NCBI GenBank assembly: GCA_022695795.1
Contig: MU404133.1
Coordinates: forward strand, 1-64,000
Source: Biscogniauxia marginata
Lineage: Eukaryota; Ascomycota; Sordariomycetes; Xylariales; Xylariaceae
DNA length: 64,000 nucleotides
Direction: 5' to 3'
Part shown: positions 22,441 through 34,388 of the stretch, piece by piece
Layout: each line of letters opens with the position of its first letter
Position numbering within the stretch: position 1 is the first letter of the stretch
The notes under the pieces: generated by a model
Told to the model about the DNA's origin: nothing
The model's input: the letters and a program-made list of their open reading frames with translations, nothing else
Database searches by the model: none
Program-made: the position numbers and the translations under genes

Positions 22441-24409
22441 GGGTAGTACCTCTAACTCAGATGTGAGGATCGAATTGATAAGTTGATAGCAGCTGGAGCC
22501 AATAGGGAAAACTAGCGTGACTGGGAAAGGCCCTGTTACAAGGTAGAGACCACCATAATAAAATGGGGCCATGCGCGCTAACGCAAGCTATAACCCTAGC
22601 TACTACACTAAAGTGAGTTAGCAGTCCAGCGAATAGCACTCTGCGCAGGCCTAACCCACATCTATCGACGTCACCCACGATCCAGACTCGATAGATTTGC
22701 GGGGTAATAAGGGGAATCCCTTCCCTTCGATGGCCTTAACCATTCACCTTACCCTCAGCAGAAGCCAACTTCTGATGTAATTTCATCTAAACCACTTACA
22801 TTACACCACAGGAGAGCTTCCCTTCCTCTGCCGGGAACGGAATGGATTACATCAATCGCTCGGATCTCCATTCAAGTCGATGTCTACGGGTATTGACCTA
22901 CCAGCTTACTCACCGATAACCCATCGTGATGTTTTATCCAATGTCTATCATCTACAACTGCCACACTGTCTCCGTATTGCCCCCGTGATTGACAGATATA
23001 AGAATCGCGCCGTCGGGACCGTGTCGAAGACAGTCCCAGTCCCAGTCCCAGTCCCAGCCAATACTACCTAGGTATGCGCGGGTTTGACTCCATGCTGCAA
23101 CCTACGATCTGCACCATTTGAAGCCGTCAACTTCAAGTCCCGATCACTTCTACATAGTATGTCTGAAGTCTTGATGCTACCACCACCATCACGACCACAC
23201 CGGCCTCGCAGCTTGCTCCGGAAGGCACGGGATTTTCAATTCCTAACTAGTCGAAGATGGACAGATAGACAGGAGGCAGCATGTGTCTAGCGTGGCCCCT
23301 GTCTCGTTCAAGACTACGCCTATATTCTGCAGACGCCAGGGCAGGGCAGGGCAAGTAAGGACTGCATACCTAGTGTCCACCTAGAGTATAACGCTGTCTC
23401 GTCGTGTAGTCAGCTTGATGTCGAGTTACCCCATTGGCTACCCTGTGGTTCCTTGTCCACACCAAGCTGCAATATCATGACGATGTGGATACTAGAGTGC
23501 AGATTCCCCAGGTTTCGCCCTACCCACGCAACCACATAAAGGTGGAGGAAATACATGGGTTTCCTAGGCTAGGTGGATGGACGGCAGCGGAAAGGCCGAT
23601 GCCAACAAACTTGCAATGTTACCCAAGCAAGAGGCCGGCCAATCTAATGCTTCGGAAGTAATCCCATTCCACTATGTCTGTTTCACTTCTGCATCTTGGG
23701 ATGTCGTTCAAGCGTCCCTAGGCTGCAGCGCAGTTGACCAATGCCATATTTGGCCGGTATTGCATATGTATTAAGCAGTTCCGCGACCTGACCTCTTAAA
23801 GGAACGTCCTCATATTTTCTGCTGCCTTGGCATGTTGGTTCTTGGTCCACAAACGCTTCGGCCACAAGCCCTCCTTTAGAGATGTGCAAGTCGACCCGAA
23901 TGACCTGCAATGTACGACCACTGTCTATGTAAGGCATGTAATACCATACGTTGGCAAATTGTACACACCACAAACAGCCGCACATCGGACGAGCCTTTCC
24001 CTGTTAGTCGTTGGCAGGCTATCTGCCGAAACCACGTGCATATATATTGTCGAACACATCATATCGGCAAGCTTGGCGAGCTTGTTAACATACAGCAAAA
24101 GTATCTCTACTGTGGGTAGCACGGCTCGGCCAGCACAGACACTTCCTTCATTGACCAAGTCTACCTTGTTAAACCGTAGATCCCGCCTTCTGGCAATCCT
24201 TGGCACCATAAATATTGATATAATTAAGGACTAGTAATCGTTTGTCAGGCACAAGAGCTTGACCACTCTTCTTCCCAGGAAGCTAAATTAAAAAATGTAG
24301 CAAAAGCGACGCCATTAATGGTAGACGGCAGTTAATACTTGTATAAATTATGCCCGCGACAAAAAAAGGAAACCTAGAATGGTCACTGGGACCGTTCTTA
24401 CAGCTGCTG

Positions 24410-24700
24410 CCTACCCCGGGCCCCTGAATATGGCCGTGTCCGACGCTCAAGAACGGCCGAGTGGCCCGGCCGGAGGTGGCCGCTGGAGACAGGACTGCGC
24501 TGGCTTCGATTTCACGTTATGTTTCTCAATGCCCCTCCAGGACTTTCTCAGTTCTGATGTATTCGCTAGACTCAATCTTTGATGAGTGTTAGCTGTAATA
24601 CTCAAGTGGCTATTCGGTCAAGATAACTTGGGGGTGAGCTGTGCGGGACACCTTGCCACATTGGACAACATGTGCCGAGAAGAGACTATGCTCCTGTAGG
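24410..24700 (+). repeat. Diverged local duplication, copy A
   Basis: It aligns by eye with 25580-25970. Shared anchors are GCTCAAGAAyGGCCGAG, GCGCTGGCTTyGATT and GATGAGCTGT/GGTGAGCTGT, with ATTrGACAACA just after. Many differences are C/T or G/A transitions, and copy B has an insertion of about 70 bp. Confidence 0.55.
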
Positions 24701-25579
24701 GGGGAATTCGCGAGTACCTTGGCCTATTGGCTGCCAAAGTCATCACGGCCAACCGCCTCAAGCTTCGTCAGTTTCATCCTATGTAGGCCTCTCGTTCTGT
24801 ATATACCGTTACCAGTAGTTACAACTGCAACTCAAGTCAAGACCGTCAGTCTCATTCATTCGGGTTCGCCTCAAGTTGGAGGTCGCTCCTCCTGCGATTG
24901 AGGCTCTGTTAGGACGAGGAGGCCCAGTAGAAGGATGGCCCGTAATACAGGATGGAAAGCACAAACGCTCACAGGCTCTCCAGATGTCGACGGGGTTGTC
25001 ACTGCAGCAGAGCCGATTAGCAATGCATTATAGGAAGCATCATCCTAAAGAAACGGAGACGGCAATGCCTCCCACCATGAAAGCACAAATGAACGAGGTC
25101 GTTCCCATCAGTTACTTGCACCTGCCATGACATTCTTGTGATAAATATTCGTCCCCGAGCCTTTTCTGCCCCTGAGCGTCAGGTAATATCTTTCTGCTGA
25201 ATGATTCATAAGTCGGCTACAACACACGTTTCTTTGCCTGGGGCAATACAGCAGGCCAGACTCAGAGGACTCAGTATCGGGCATTATTAGCTCGAAGGGA
25301 CATACGGAGACGATTTCGAAAGCGGGCTGCCGGCTGGGGGTTTTTTTTTTTCGTAAGAGGATAGGTCATCGAGTCAGAATATGCCACAAAGCCGGAGGAA
25401 TCTAGAAGATAGAGGAAACGGCCTATGTAATATATGAGGAGCCAATGAATGTGCCTAATCCCTGGCAAAAAGGTGCTGCTCTCGGATTTCTTTTATGCGT
25501 GGCCGTTTTCTAGAGAGACACGACAAACGCAATTGAAGCCTTCGATCTGCGCGACTCAAGGGCGGTTTATGATGAAGCT

Positions 25580-25970
25580 GCTGCATGGGCACCTGAAAGT
25601 GGCCGTCTCCAAATACTAAGGAAAAAAAGGGTCCCGCTCAAGAATGGCCGAGGGTGCGGCGGCCTGGCTAGAGGTGGTCTACAGGGGGGGGAATATTGCG
25701 CTGGCTTTGATTCAATGCTATAGTCCTCCATATCCATCTAAGGGCTTCCCAGTCTACCATAATCGTCTAGTATGACGGGTCAGGAGACTCTCTACTAGAA
25801 GAACTAGGAGTTGGCTACAGTACCCAAGAAACCATCTGCGAGTGTGGCCTTCTACTAGCCCGTCTCTACCCCCCTCCTTTTCCGGCTTGGTCAGGATGAC
25901 GGGTAGATAGGATGAGCTGTATGGAACACTTCACTCCATTAGACAACACGAATCAAGAAGAAACGCGACT
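25580..25970 (+). repeat. Diverged local duplication, copy B
   Basis: Partner of 24410-24700, 1.2 kb downstream in the same orientation. No coding frame is shared by both copies, so the duplicated unit was non-coding or has decayed. Confidence 0.55.
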
Positions 25971-26531
25971 TCGCTAATAGAATTCTTCGCGACGCCCCAG
26001 TTTAAGGGGGCCAGAGATCAGAGACCTGTCCTTCTCGCCTCATCAAGACACGCACGTGACGGTGTGGCCGGAGCAAAGAGGCGCTTCCCAGTCATTTCAA
26101 TTGTGGTGCAGGTCCTTGTCTAGGCTATACAGGCTTAGAGAGAAGAGTGTGGTAGAAGTGAACCCAACATCACCATTCCCAGAACGAGCAGACGTCGCCG
26201 GCCAAGATGAAGGCCAACGACCAAGTTCGAGGAAGGCGGCCCACCTGCCTGATGAGGATTGTTGATTTCTGTCCCCGTTCCATGAACGGCAGGTATAAAA
26301 ATGACAGACCCTCTTCGTTCAGAGCATACTTGATTTCTGCAGTGATCACTTCTCTATATCATCCCTCCTCTATGTCGTCACTTCACCCAGCCATCGGCTC
26401 TCCAGTATCCATCTGAACCGTTCAACCTCTTCAGCACTCGTCCATCTCTATGTCAGAACAGACGAAGTCTGGAGGAGTCTCCTAGCTAGAAATAACGACA
26501 TAGGTCCAAGCACAGGACACGTGAGGATATA

Positions 26532-26555
26532 CAGCTGATCAAGCTTGATCAGCTG
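26532..26555. repeat. 24-bp perfect palindrome
   Basis: The half-site CAGCTGATCAAG is followed directly by its exact complement, with no spacer. A TATAAAGG box lies about 30 bp downstream, so it could be an operator-like site. No intact gene follows. Confidence 0.7.
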
Positions 26556-27180
26556 GACCGCTTCCCTCGGCCTCAGACATGTATAAAGGAATGATCCATA
26601 ACCCTACTGCCATAGAACAGAGAATACAGACATGCCTCACACTATTTGCGGTCCTTCATGACAGCTTCTGACAGAAGCTTTAAAGGAGGCGATACTGGCT
26701 CCATCAGTGACCTACCTAGATATCGAGACAACGCATCCGGTAGGAAGTCGAGCTCAATCTTGCAACTGATGGGCTTGTGCCCTTGCACTTCTTGACTGGA
26801 ATATCACTTACATCATAGCAGAATAGTGTATGAATAGAATAACGCCATATTCCGCAAAGTTCGCGAAACAAATGAATGTTCTTGACTTCATTAATTGGAG
26901 TGTGGTCGGCTAGTCATAATTTGTAGGCGCCGCTGATATGACATTTAATAAGTCCAGCTCCCCCTCCCCCCCCAGTTTACAACTTTTCAAGTCTCCTTAA
27001 AGCACGACAACATCAACATTCAGGGTCGTCAGATCCCGCTCTGAAAAATATCCGCCGTCCACAAAGCCAGTCAATGCATGGGGGTCGGCGCCAGGACTAT
27101 ACATAGTCAAAGAAGCAACCGTTTCGCATTATCATGTGTTAGATTACCGATCCCGATGCCGCTAGTTAGACCGCGGTTTT

Positions 27181-27860
27181 AATAACGACAAAAATATCCT
27201 CATTTAACTATATAAATAGTCTTAGTTATTATTTTAATTTTCCTTTTTTCTTTACTTTTAATATATATAAGCGAGTAGGTAAAACAAGCTAATAATTAAA
27301 AAAATTTCTTATAATTATAAAATCGGCTTTTTTAAAAAAAAATTTCATAACTTAACATATAGAAACGGGAAAAATCTCGGATATTTTCTTTAGTTATATA
27401 GTTATATAATTTAATTAAAAGTAAAATTTTAAAAAAATATTAAAAAAAAAAACGCGAGAAAATTAAAATTAAAATAAAACGTATAAACTTTTTTATATTT
27501 TTTATATATTTAAGTTTTTATTTTTTCGATTTTTATTTTAATTAAACTATATAATTATATAACTAAAAAAAGGTTCGAAACTTTTTAGTTTTTATATATT
27601 AAATTATAATTAAGTATTTTTAACTTTTATAACTTATTTAACCGTATATAAAGCCTTTTTATATAATTAAATAAAAGTAAATTTAAGTTATTAACACGTC
27701 TTTTTAGTTAATAAAACTATTAAAACGCTTTTAATTTTAATAATTTATAAAAAGTTTTATGTTTTATTTTATTTAATAGTTTAATTAATTTATTTACCGG
27801 ATTCTTTTCACCTTTTATATATTATATTTAAATATACTTAATTATAACTTTTTATTTTAT
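27181..27860. repeat. RIP-degraded AT island with a foldback element
   Basis: AT-rich DNA starts sharply at about 27181. Between about 27262 and 27650 the two halves are inverted complements of each other, with landmarks TAGTTATATAGTTATATAA on the left and TATATAATTATATAACTA on the right. The arms resemble the MITE at 31499-31907. The ends are too decayed to place exactly. Confidence 0.5.
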
Positions 27861-28244
27861 TGTGACGAACCTCACTATGTGTTCCTAGTCAGCTGACTTC
27901 ACAGGTAAGTACGTACTAGGTTTTCTTAATTTAAAGGTAATAATGGGTTGAGATTGGTTTAAATGATTCATAATGTTATGTTCGTTAAAGAGGTTTTAAG
28001 GTATTCTCATTATAGTATTAAAGAGTAACTATAATCTTAGATTAATAGCTAAGGAACTAGAAAGAATAACTAGATATATAAGGAGATTCCGATTTATTTA
28101 TACCATAAAAACAAATAGAGAATATTTATTTTCTCTTTAATTCTTTGTGGATTTTTAAGGAGAGTTATAAAGAATCCCACTTTAAGTCACGGGACCCTTA
28201 AGGTCACGTGACTTTTTCCTGTTTTATTTTTGTTAGTCGTAATA
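27861..28244 (-). repeat. LTR of deletion-derivative element (left, 384 bp)
   Basis: It runs from TGTGACGAACC to GTAATA (RIP form of GTAACA). The U3 part has one copy of the ~51-bp segment that is doubled in the partner LTR, then GGTCACGTGAC. Confidence 0.85.
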
Positions 28245-29856
28245 TTAAAACTGACTTGTTTAAAGTGTTTTTAAATAGTTATTAAGAGAGGAACTGTTTT
28301 TCTTAGTACTTTGTTATTCTTATAACTAAATATGTATCTTTCGAAGTTCCATAGTTAATATAGATTTTGTTTATATATTTATAGTATTTTGTTTTTCTAA
28401 GTTATTTTAATTAAAATATAGCTTTTATTTGCTTTTAAGTTTATGAGGGCTTTATATTTCTTTTTATTATACTTAATTCTGGTTTTAATGGTATTATCGA
28501 GTCCTGATTGGACTTCATATAAGGACTTGTTATTTATAGCTTTTCGTTGTCTTACTAGCGAGAGCCTTTGCCGTTTTTTGGTTTTTCACGTCCCTTCTTT
28601 TTTGGTTTTCTTTTAGTTGTTATAGCTTAGATGTCTTTTTATTCTTAGGCTTTTATAAAAACGTGTTTTTAGTAATTATTATTTAAATAGTCTTTTTAAT
28701 TACCTTTTACGTAATAAGGGGTAAAAGGTTTATCTTTTATGTAGAACTTTGCACATTAAAACTTTAATTCTTTTTCGAGAGCCTTTTTATAACTTAAGTT
28801 CGTTTTATTAACTCGGAATTTTTTGAAGTTCTAAATTATTCTCGAATAAAAGGAATAATTCTTAAGTTTGCTTACTAGGGGTATCTTGATATCTCCTTTT
28901 AAGTTTATATTAATTTTTAGAAGTTTTCCTTTTTTTTTGAGGTATGTTTTAATGATTTATTTATAGCCTTGTTTAATTACACGTGTTTTTACTTGTTGCT
29001 TTATTAAGTGTTTTTTTATAGAGCCGAATAGATTAATGTCGTATTTAGTTCGTTCTTCGAGTTACTATAGAAGATGTAGTCCCTTCCATAATTCCCATAA
29101 TTCTTCCTTAATTTCGTTTTTTTCGAAACCTGTTTTAAGTAAGTCGTGTACGTCGCATAGTACCGAGATGTAATATATACAACCTTTAGTAATTACTTCG
29201 TTACTCTTTTCGGAACCAAGGTGAAGATAACATACTCAAGGAAAATGTGGCTATTATGAGATGTTATTATAAATACACTTATTTTCTTTTGTGTTATTAC
29301 TTTCTAGTTTTTAAAAATAATAACCGGCTTTATTTTTAGAACTTTTATATATTTAATAAGCGTCGTTAATATAAAAGCTTTAATGTAACGATATATGTTC
29401 TTTTAAGCTTTAATGGATATTATAATTATTATTTATATAGAACCTCTAGTTTAAGCTATTATGCTAGTTTCTTTCTTAGTGGGTTTCGCATTTATTGTTA
29501 TTATAATAGCTTTAATGTAAATTATTATGGTTTAACTTAATTCCTAAGTCGTATCCTAGCTTATAATTATCGTATTTATATAGTAATTTGCTTTTGTTAT
29601 ATTTTTGTTTAGCTTATTTTAGTGTGAAATATCTTAAATATAAGTAATTATTTTTTAAATAGTCTTTACAGTTGACTTAATAAGATCTATAAACTCCTTT
29701 TATAAAGGCCTCCTTAATTTTCTTTGTTTTAATAATGTCGATAATAAATACTTGGTTTATTTCTTTGTTGTTTTCGAATTAAACCCTTATCTCGGCGGCT
29801 CTTTTCTCGGGTTAAGAAATCCCTCCTGTTTTTAGTTCTTATTTCTTAGGATTTTA

Positions 29857-29898
29857 GCACTCGTTTTTATAATGTCCTTTTTTTTTACAGTTAAAATA
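29857..29898 (-). pseudogene. Gag zinc-knuckle relic (deletion-derivative element)
   Basis: The minus strand reads a 14-codon CCHC knuckle (CX2CX4HX4C) in which the first Cys is now Tyr (TAT) while the second Cys, the His and the last Cys remain. G-to-A change at TGT fits RIP. The surrounding gag frame is broken. Confidence 0.8.
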
Positions 29899-31038
29899 TT
29901 TAATGGTTAATTTATCTCGTTTCTTTTATTTTTTTTAGATAATGTTGATTTTAATGGGGTTTAACTTAGTTCTAATGCTTTTCCTGGTTTTAATACCGCT
30001 TTTGTGATTTCCTCTTTTTAGTTAATTGTTATTTTTTCGTTATACCATTTTTTTCTTTTCGAGGTACCGTTTGAAGTTCTTGTTATTAATAGTAATTACC
30101 ATTATAACGTAATTATTGAACTTTCCTGGGTTTTTTTCTTTATATAGATTTATTTTATATAACTTATTCTTTATATGGTTCTTTAATTCTTAATAAAATA
30201 AGTGATATAAGCTTTTAATAAGTAGTTATAATTAGTTTATAAGTTTTTTAAACTTAATAGCGTAATTTAAAGCCTTTTTATTTTATTATAGTTTATAAAG
30301 TCGAGTTTCGACTTATTACTTAAGAATTAAATTGTTAAATATAGATTTAAGTTGTTTCTTAAACTCCTTATAATTTTTAAAGACCTTTTTCGTGTCTTTT
30401 TAGGCGTTTGATCCGTTTTCTAGATGATCTTTTAACACTAGTTAAAACCAGGTTAAGGCGGTTCCGGCGAGGAGTTGGGATATTATAAAAACCTTTTATT
30501 CTTTAGTAATAATTGTTTTATAATAAAACCGTAAATAGGTTCCAGCTTAAATTAAAAATCTTTCTAAATCGCTTAACTTATTATATTTACTAAGTGTAAT
30601 TAGTTTAAAACCCTTTATATCGAGAGTTGTTATATTATTTTTGTCGTTTAAGTTATTAGGGTTATTATCGTTTAAAGGTGGTTATTTATCTTTAAGAGGT
30701 AGGGGTTGTTTTGCTTATTTGTTTTTTTCTTTAGGTGTTTCTTTTTTCTCCTTCTTTTCTTTTTTAGATGATTTTTCTTGTTGAGCTTTCGAGATGTCCT
30801 TTTATAACTCTTTTTTAGCTGTAATTATAATGAATTCTTGTATTGGTTTTTTTAAACCTTTTTATTATATCGTAAAAAGATTTAAAGCTTTCGTTTAAGA
30901 GCTTATTAATTATTGTTTTTTTACTTATTTCTTTTTTTGTTGCTTTTTAGTTTTAAGGGGTATGCTTGTCCTGGGACTGTTTAATTGAAAGTCCTTCCTT
31001 TTAAATTAATGTTAAACATTAATTAAGGAGCTATTAAA

Positions 31039-31473
31039 ATGTAACGAACCTTTTTATGTGTTTTTAATTAGCTGACTTTATAGGTAAGTACGTACTAGGT
31101 TTTCTTAATTTAAAGGTAATAATAGGTTAAGATTGATTTAAGTGATTTATAATGTTATGTTTATTAAAGAGGTTTTAAGGTATTTTCATTATAATATTAA
31201 AGAGTAATTATAGTTTTAAATTAATAGCTAAGGAACTAGAAAGAATAACTAGATATATAAGGAGATTCCGATTTATTTATACCATAGAAACAAATAAAGA
31301 ACACTTATCTTCTCTTTGATTCTCTATGGATTTTTAGGGAGAGTTATAGAGAATCCCACTTCTCTTTGATTCTCTGTGGATTCTTAGGGAGAGTTACAGA
31401 GAATCCCACTTCAGGTCACGGGACCCTCAAGGTCACGTGACCTTTTCTTGTTTTATCCCTGTTGGTCGTAACA
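31039..31473 (-). repeat. LTR of deletion-derivative element (right, 435 bp)
   Basis: It runs from TGTAACGAACC to GTAACA. It is 51 bp longer than the left LTR because a segment (TCTCTTTGATTCTCT... to ...AGAATCCCACT) is tandemly duplicated at about 31310-31410. Confidence 0.85.
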
Positions 31474-31498
31474 TTTATATAATAATAAGTTATATATA

Positions 31499-31907
31499 AC
31501 GTACTATATAAGCGAGTAAATAAAATGGTTTTCCATATAAAATCGACTTTTTTGAAAATTTATAACTTTACTTATAAAAATCGGAAAAGTCTCGAACTTT
31601 TTTTTCTAGTTATATAACTATATAATTTAATTAAAGTAAAATTCAAAAAAATAAAAAGTGAAATATATAAAGAAATATATAAAAAGGTCCGTGCGTTTTA
31701 TTATAATTTTAGTTTTTACGCGTTTTCTTTTTGTGTTTTTTAATATTAATTTTTTTTGATTTTCATTTTAGTTAAATTATATAGTTATATAACTAAAGAA
31801 AAAGGTCCGAGATTCTTTTAATTTTTATAAGTAAAGTTATAAATTCTTTTTTAAAAAAGTCGATTTTATATAGGAAATTAAGTGGCTTACTCACTTATAA
31901 AACACGT
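31499..31907. mobile_element. 409-bp foldback MITE, TSD TA
   Basis: The element is almost entirely two inverted arms of about 190-200 bp. The left arm starts ACGTACTATATAAGCGAGTA and the inverted right arm starts ACGTGTTTTATAAGTGAGTA. TA is present on both sides (31497-31498 and 31908-31909). The terminal ~22 bases match the ends of the 2-kb transposon at 11055-14291, which makes it a likely non-autonomous relative. No coding capacity. Confidence 0.75.
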
Positions 31908-32640
31908 TAAGTTTTTATTAATATTATTAGTTTTAACTTTTATTATTTTTAAATTAATCGATTTAAATTACGTGTAAAAAAAACTTAATACTTAATATAA
32001 AAAAGTAATTAGTTTTTAAAATATAAAACTAAAAAATAAAATTTAATAAATAAAATTATAATAATTATAAAATTTTATTTATAAGCTTATTTTATTTAAC
32101 TATATAATATATTAAGTTAATAATTAAATTAAATAATAACTTTTTAAAAATATTTTTACTTTATTTTATTTGAAATATAATAAGTTGTTTAATTTATTTA
32201 TTTTAATATTAATATTATTTAATTTTTATTTAATTTATAATAACTTATTATTAATTTTATAAATATTTTTAATTTTTAATTTTAAATTATAATGATTTCT
32301 TTTTTTAAATATATATATTAATTATATTAATTTTTAATAGTTATATAATTATTAATTAATAATAATGAATATTAAATATTTATTTAACTTATAATTCTTT
32401 ATTTAAAACCTATAATAAAAAACTAATAAAAATGAAAACCGAAAAATATAACTTTTATTATTTTATTAAATATTAATATTAAAAAAAAGAAAAGGTAATT
32501 ATAAAAAGAATGATTTATTAGTTAAAATAATAATAATAAAATCTAAGTTAAAGCCAAATTTACTAAGAAATACGTGCCTTCCTTATAAAGTCTAAAAAGC
32601 TTTATTAAGCCTTTATAACCCTTGTTTACGCCATTATAAG
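31908..32640. repeat. RIP-degraded AT island, right part
   Basis: Starts with a fragment resembling 14030-14170 of the TIR transposon (31920-32040) and continues as unidentifiable A/T-rich sequence, returning to normal composition by about 32640. Confidence 0.6.
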
Positions 32641-33075
32641 TATAGTTAAAATGTGTGGGCCGATCCGTACATTATCCGAACTAGATTAATTTTCTCCGCG
32701 TTTGCGTTTCTCAGGTAGCTTTTCATTTAATTCAACCATCATAAACCCCATCTTTCGTGTAGTTGGTTTGCAGTGAAAACAAATGCGATATTAACTAATT
32801 TGTAGTAGCGCAGCGTACCCACTATAGTCACTAAAATTTATAGTGATCTTATAAAACGATCTGTTTCCTGTCATTCATTCCCTTGGCATTCTTGGCAGGA
32901 AAAATCTTTTGGTAGGGACATCCGTATGATAGCTGAAACCTAGGCCATCCCAAATAACCAAGATGCCCCAAAAAATAGACAAGCACACAAGGCTGCTTTA
33001 TGTAACTCCAGTACTTCATTCTCTATCATAGATATTTCAGTTAAAGAGAAGGTTGCCAACCACCAAGATTTTCTC
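32641..33075 (+). promoter_or_regulatory. Upstream region of the gene at 33076
   Basis: Normal composition between the RIP island and the next start codon. No recognisable promoter element beyond general AT-rich tracts. Confidence 0.35.
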
Positions 33076-34388
33076 ATGTCCGTGTGGACGTTCGTTCGGC
33101 TCAGAACAGCCTTGCTTCAGCATCGGACGGATAAAGCTCGACTCAGCGGCAATTATTCTACTTGCAGAGCTCCTATGACAGGAGATCAGCGTCCTCCGGC
33201 TAAGGCTCGTCGCGAAGGTTGGCTCTGGAGAGGCGTGAAGCGTCGCATGGTAGTCAAAAAGATTGATTTCCCATCCCTGAAGCCACAGGCCACCTCTGTT
33301 TCCAGCATGCCTGCCTGCGAGTTTCTTTGCAGCTACAACTGGGTCAACTGCAAGAAGCCCGTGGTCACAATTCCAGGTATGGTTTTTATTTATTTATTTA
33401 TTTCTTTTGGAACAGCCGCATGAGTTAACGAGCACCAGGGTTCGCACCCATCTGGCAAAATAACAGTCTGCCGATTACTCTGCCTAAAGATAAAGGTGTG
33501 AACTACATAGACCAAAACTCTTTCTGCAGTCCACAATATCCATTCCGGCCGTTATTCCAATCCTTGGCCTCGATGAAGCCTCAACTTTGCTTCGACGACG
33601 TGGATGTTGTGGTAAACCGAATCAGCCTTAGGAAGCTTCTCGACTTCTGCGAAGGACGAGTCAGAGAGAGTTTTCGTATAAATTTGAGTTTAGTGGGAGA
33701 CACACTGTTTATCGAACGCTGCGAACGAAGCCTCCGTAGTTTCATCAAAAGGTCGCACGTTCCTGGATACGGACGGAGTTTCGAGGAGGCCTTCACTAAA
33801 TATCCTCGTGGGCTCGAGGACAGCATTGGGCATCACCGGGTCATTCAATATCCACTCGGAGACTTGAATTGTGTTGTACAATTTGAGGTGGATGCTTGCT
33901 ATCAGGGACAAGATTTTTCAAGCCCGTTGATAGATCAGCTTACCATAAGCGATCGACCCGAAGGCAATACCACATATATAAAGCAACCAGAGACTCGCGG
34001 GCGAGTTATGCCTCAATCTATGGTGGCTGAGTTGAAGTCAAAGAGCAAGCTAGGGTCCAGCATGTACATGCCACAACTATGGTTCGGTCGAACACCGTGG
34101 CTCATCATTGGCCACCACACCCAAGGAATTGTGGATGAGGTGAAAGTCGTTGACGCGGCGGCTCGTTTTCTAGCTTGGGAGACAAAGCATCAAACTGAGC
34201 TACGAAAAGTAGCCGCAGTACTCTCCCAGCTTCGGGAAGCGGTCAGGAAGAATGAAGGTAGGAATTGCAGTGCGATCTACCTGAAGCACTCGTTGCCTCG
34301 ATCAATAAACATATTTCCTTTGGCATTGCAAACATCACCGCTACCGGAGTACCTAGTGGGAAAATTCTGGAGGGTGAAAAACACTTGA
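33076..34388 (+). CDS. Conserved fungal protein of unknown function, 416 aa, 2 exons
   Basis: Exon 1 (33076-33376) and exon 2 (33439-34388) join in frame across a 62-bp intron with acceptor CCAG. The junction reads TIPGFAPIWQNNSLP, which fits a family I remember from filamentous fungi with a YNW...PG.PP.W.P N-terminal signature, then YIDQN, SLRKLLDFC, a GHHRVIQY block and a C-terminal LWFGRTPWLI segment. Members are sometimes labelled geranylgeranyl pyrophosphate synthetase, but no DDxxD prenyltransferase motif is visible here, so that label looks wrong. The start is uncertain: Met at 33076 gives a basic N-terminal extension, and Met at 33175 is a possible alternative. The function is unknown. 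Confidence 0.75.

Larger units (their letters stand above)
22441..27180. other. 4.7-kb gene-free stretch with old repeats
   Basis: No frame here combines adequate length, family motifs and splice sites. It holds a diverged pair of related blocks (24410-24700 and 25580-25970), short tandem GTCCCA repeats near 23035 and GGGCA repeats near 23338, a 24-bp palindrome at 26532 and two promoter-like TATAAA stretches (near 26293 and 26583) with nothing coding behind them. It reads as decayed sequence. Confidence 0.5.
27861..31473 (-). mobile_element. Internally deleted gypsy-type LTR retrotransposon, TSD TTTAT
   Basis: Two LTRs (27861-28244 and 31039-31473) bracket 2794 bp of internal DNA, and TTTAT flanks the whole unit (27856-27860 and 31474-31478). 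The internal part is homologous to 44100-46898 of the full element only. It keeps the gag side, with a zinc-knuckle relic at 29857-29898, and lacks everything corresponding to 40205-44100 (reverse transcriptase, RNase H, integrase and polypurine tract). Extensive RIP leaves no open frame. It is a non-autonomous deletion derivative, inserted in older RIP-mutated DNA. Confidence 0.85.

Noticed and set aside
23827..24234. 135-codon frame on the plus strand
   Set aside because: It overlaps comparable frames on the opposite strand, has no motif and its composition is unlike the real genes here.
33076..34388. Geranylgeranyl pyrophosphate synthase identity
   Set aside because: Database-style label recalled for relatives, but no aspartate-rich prenyltransferase motif is visible, so no function was assigned.
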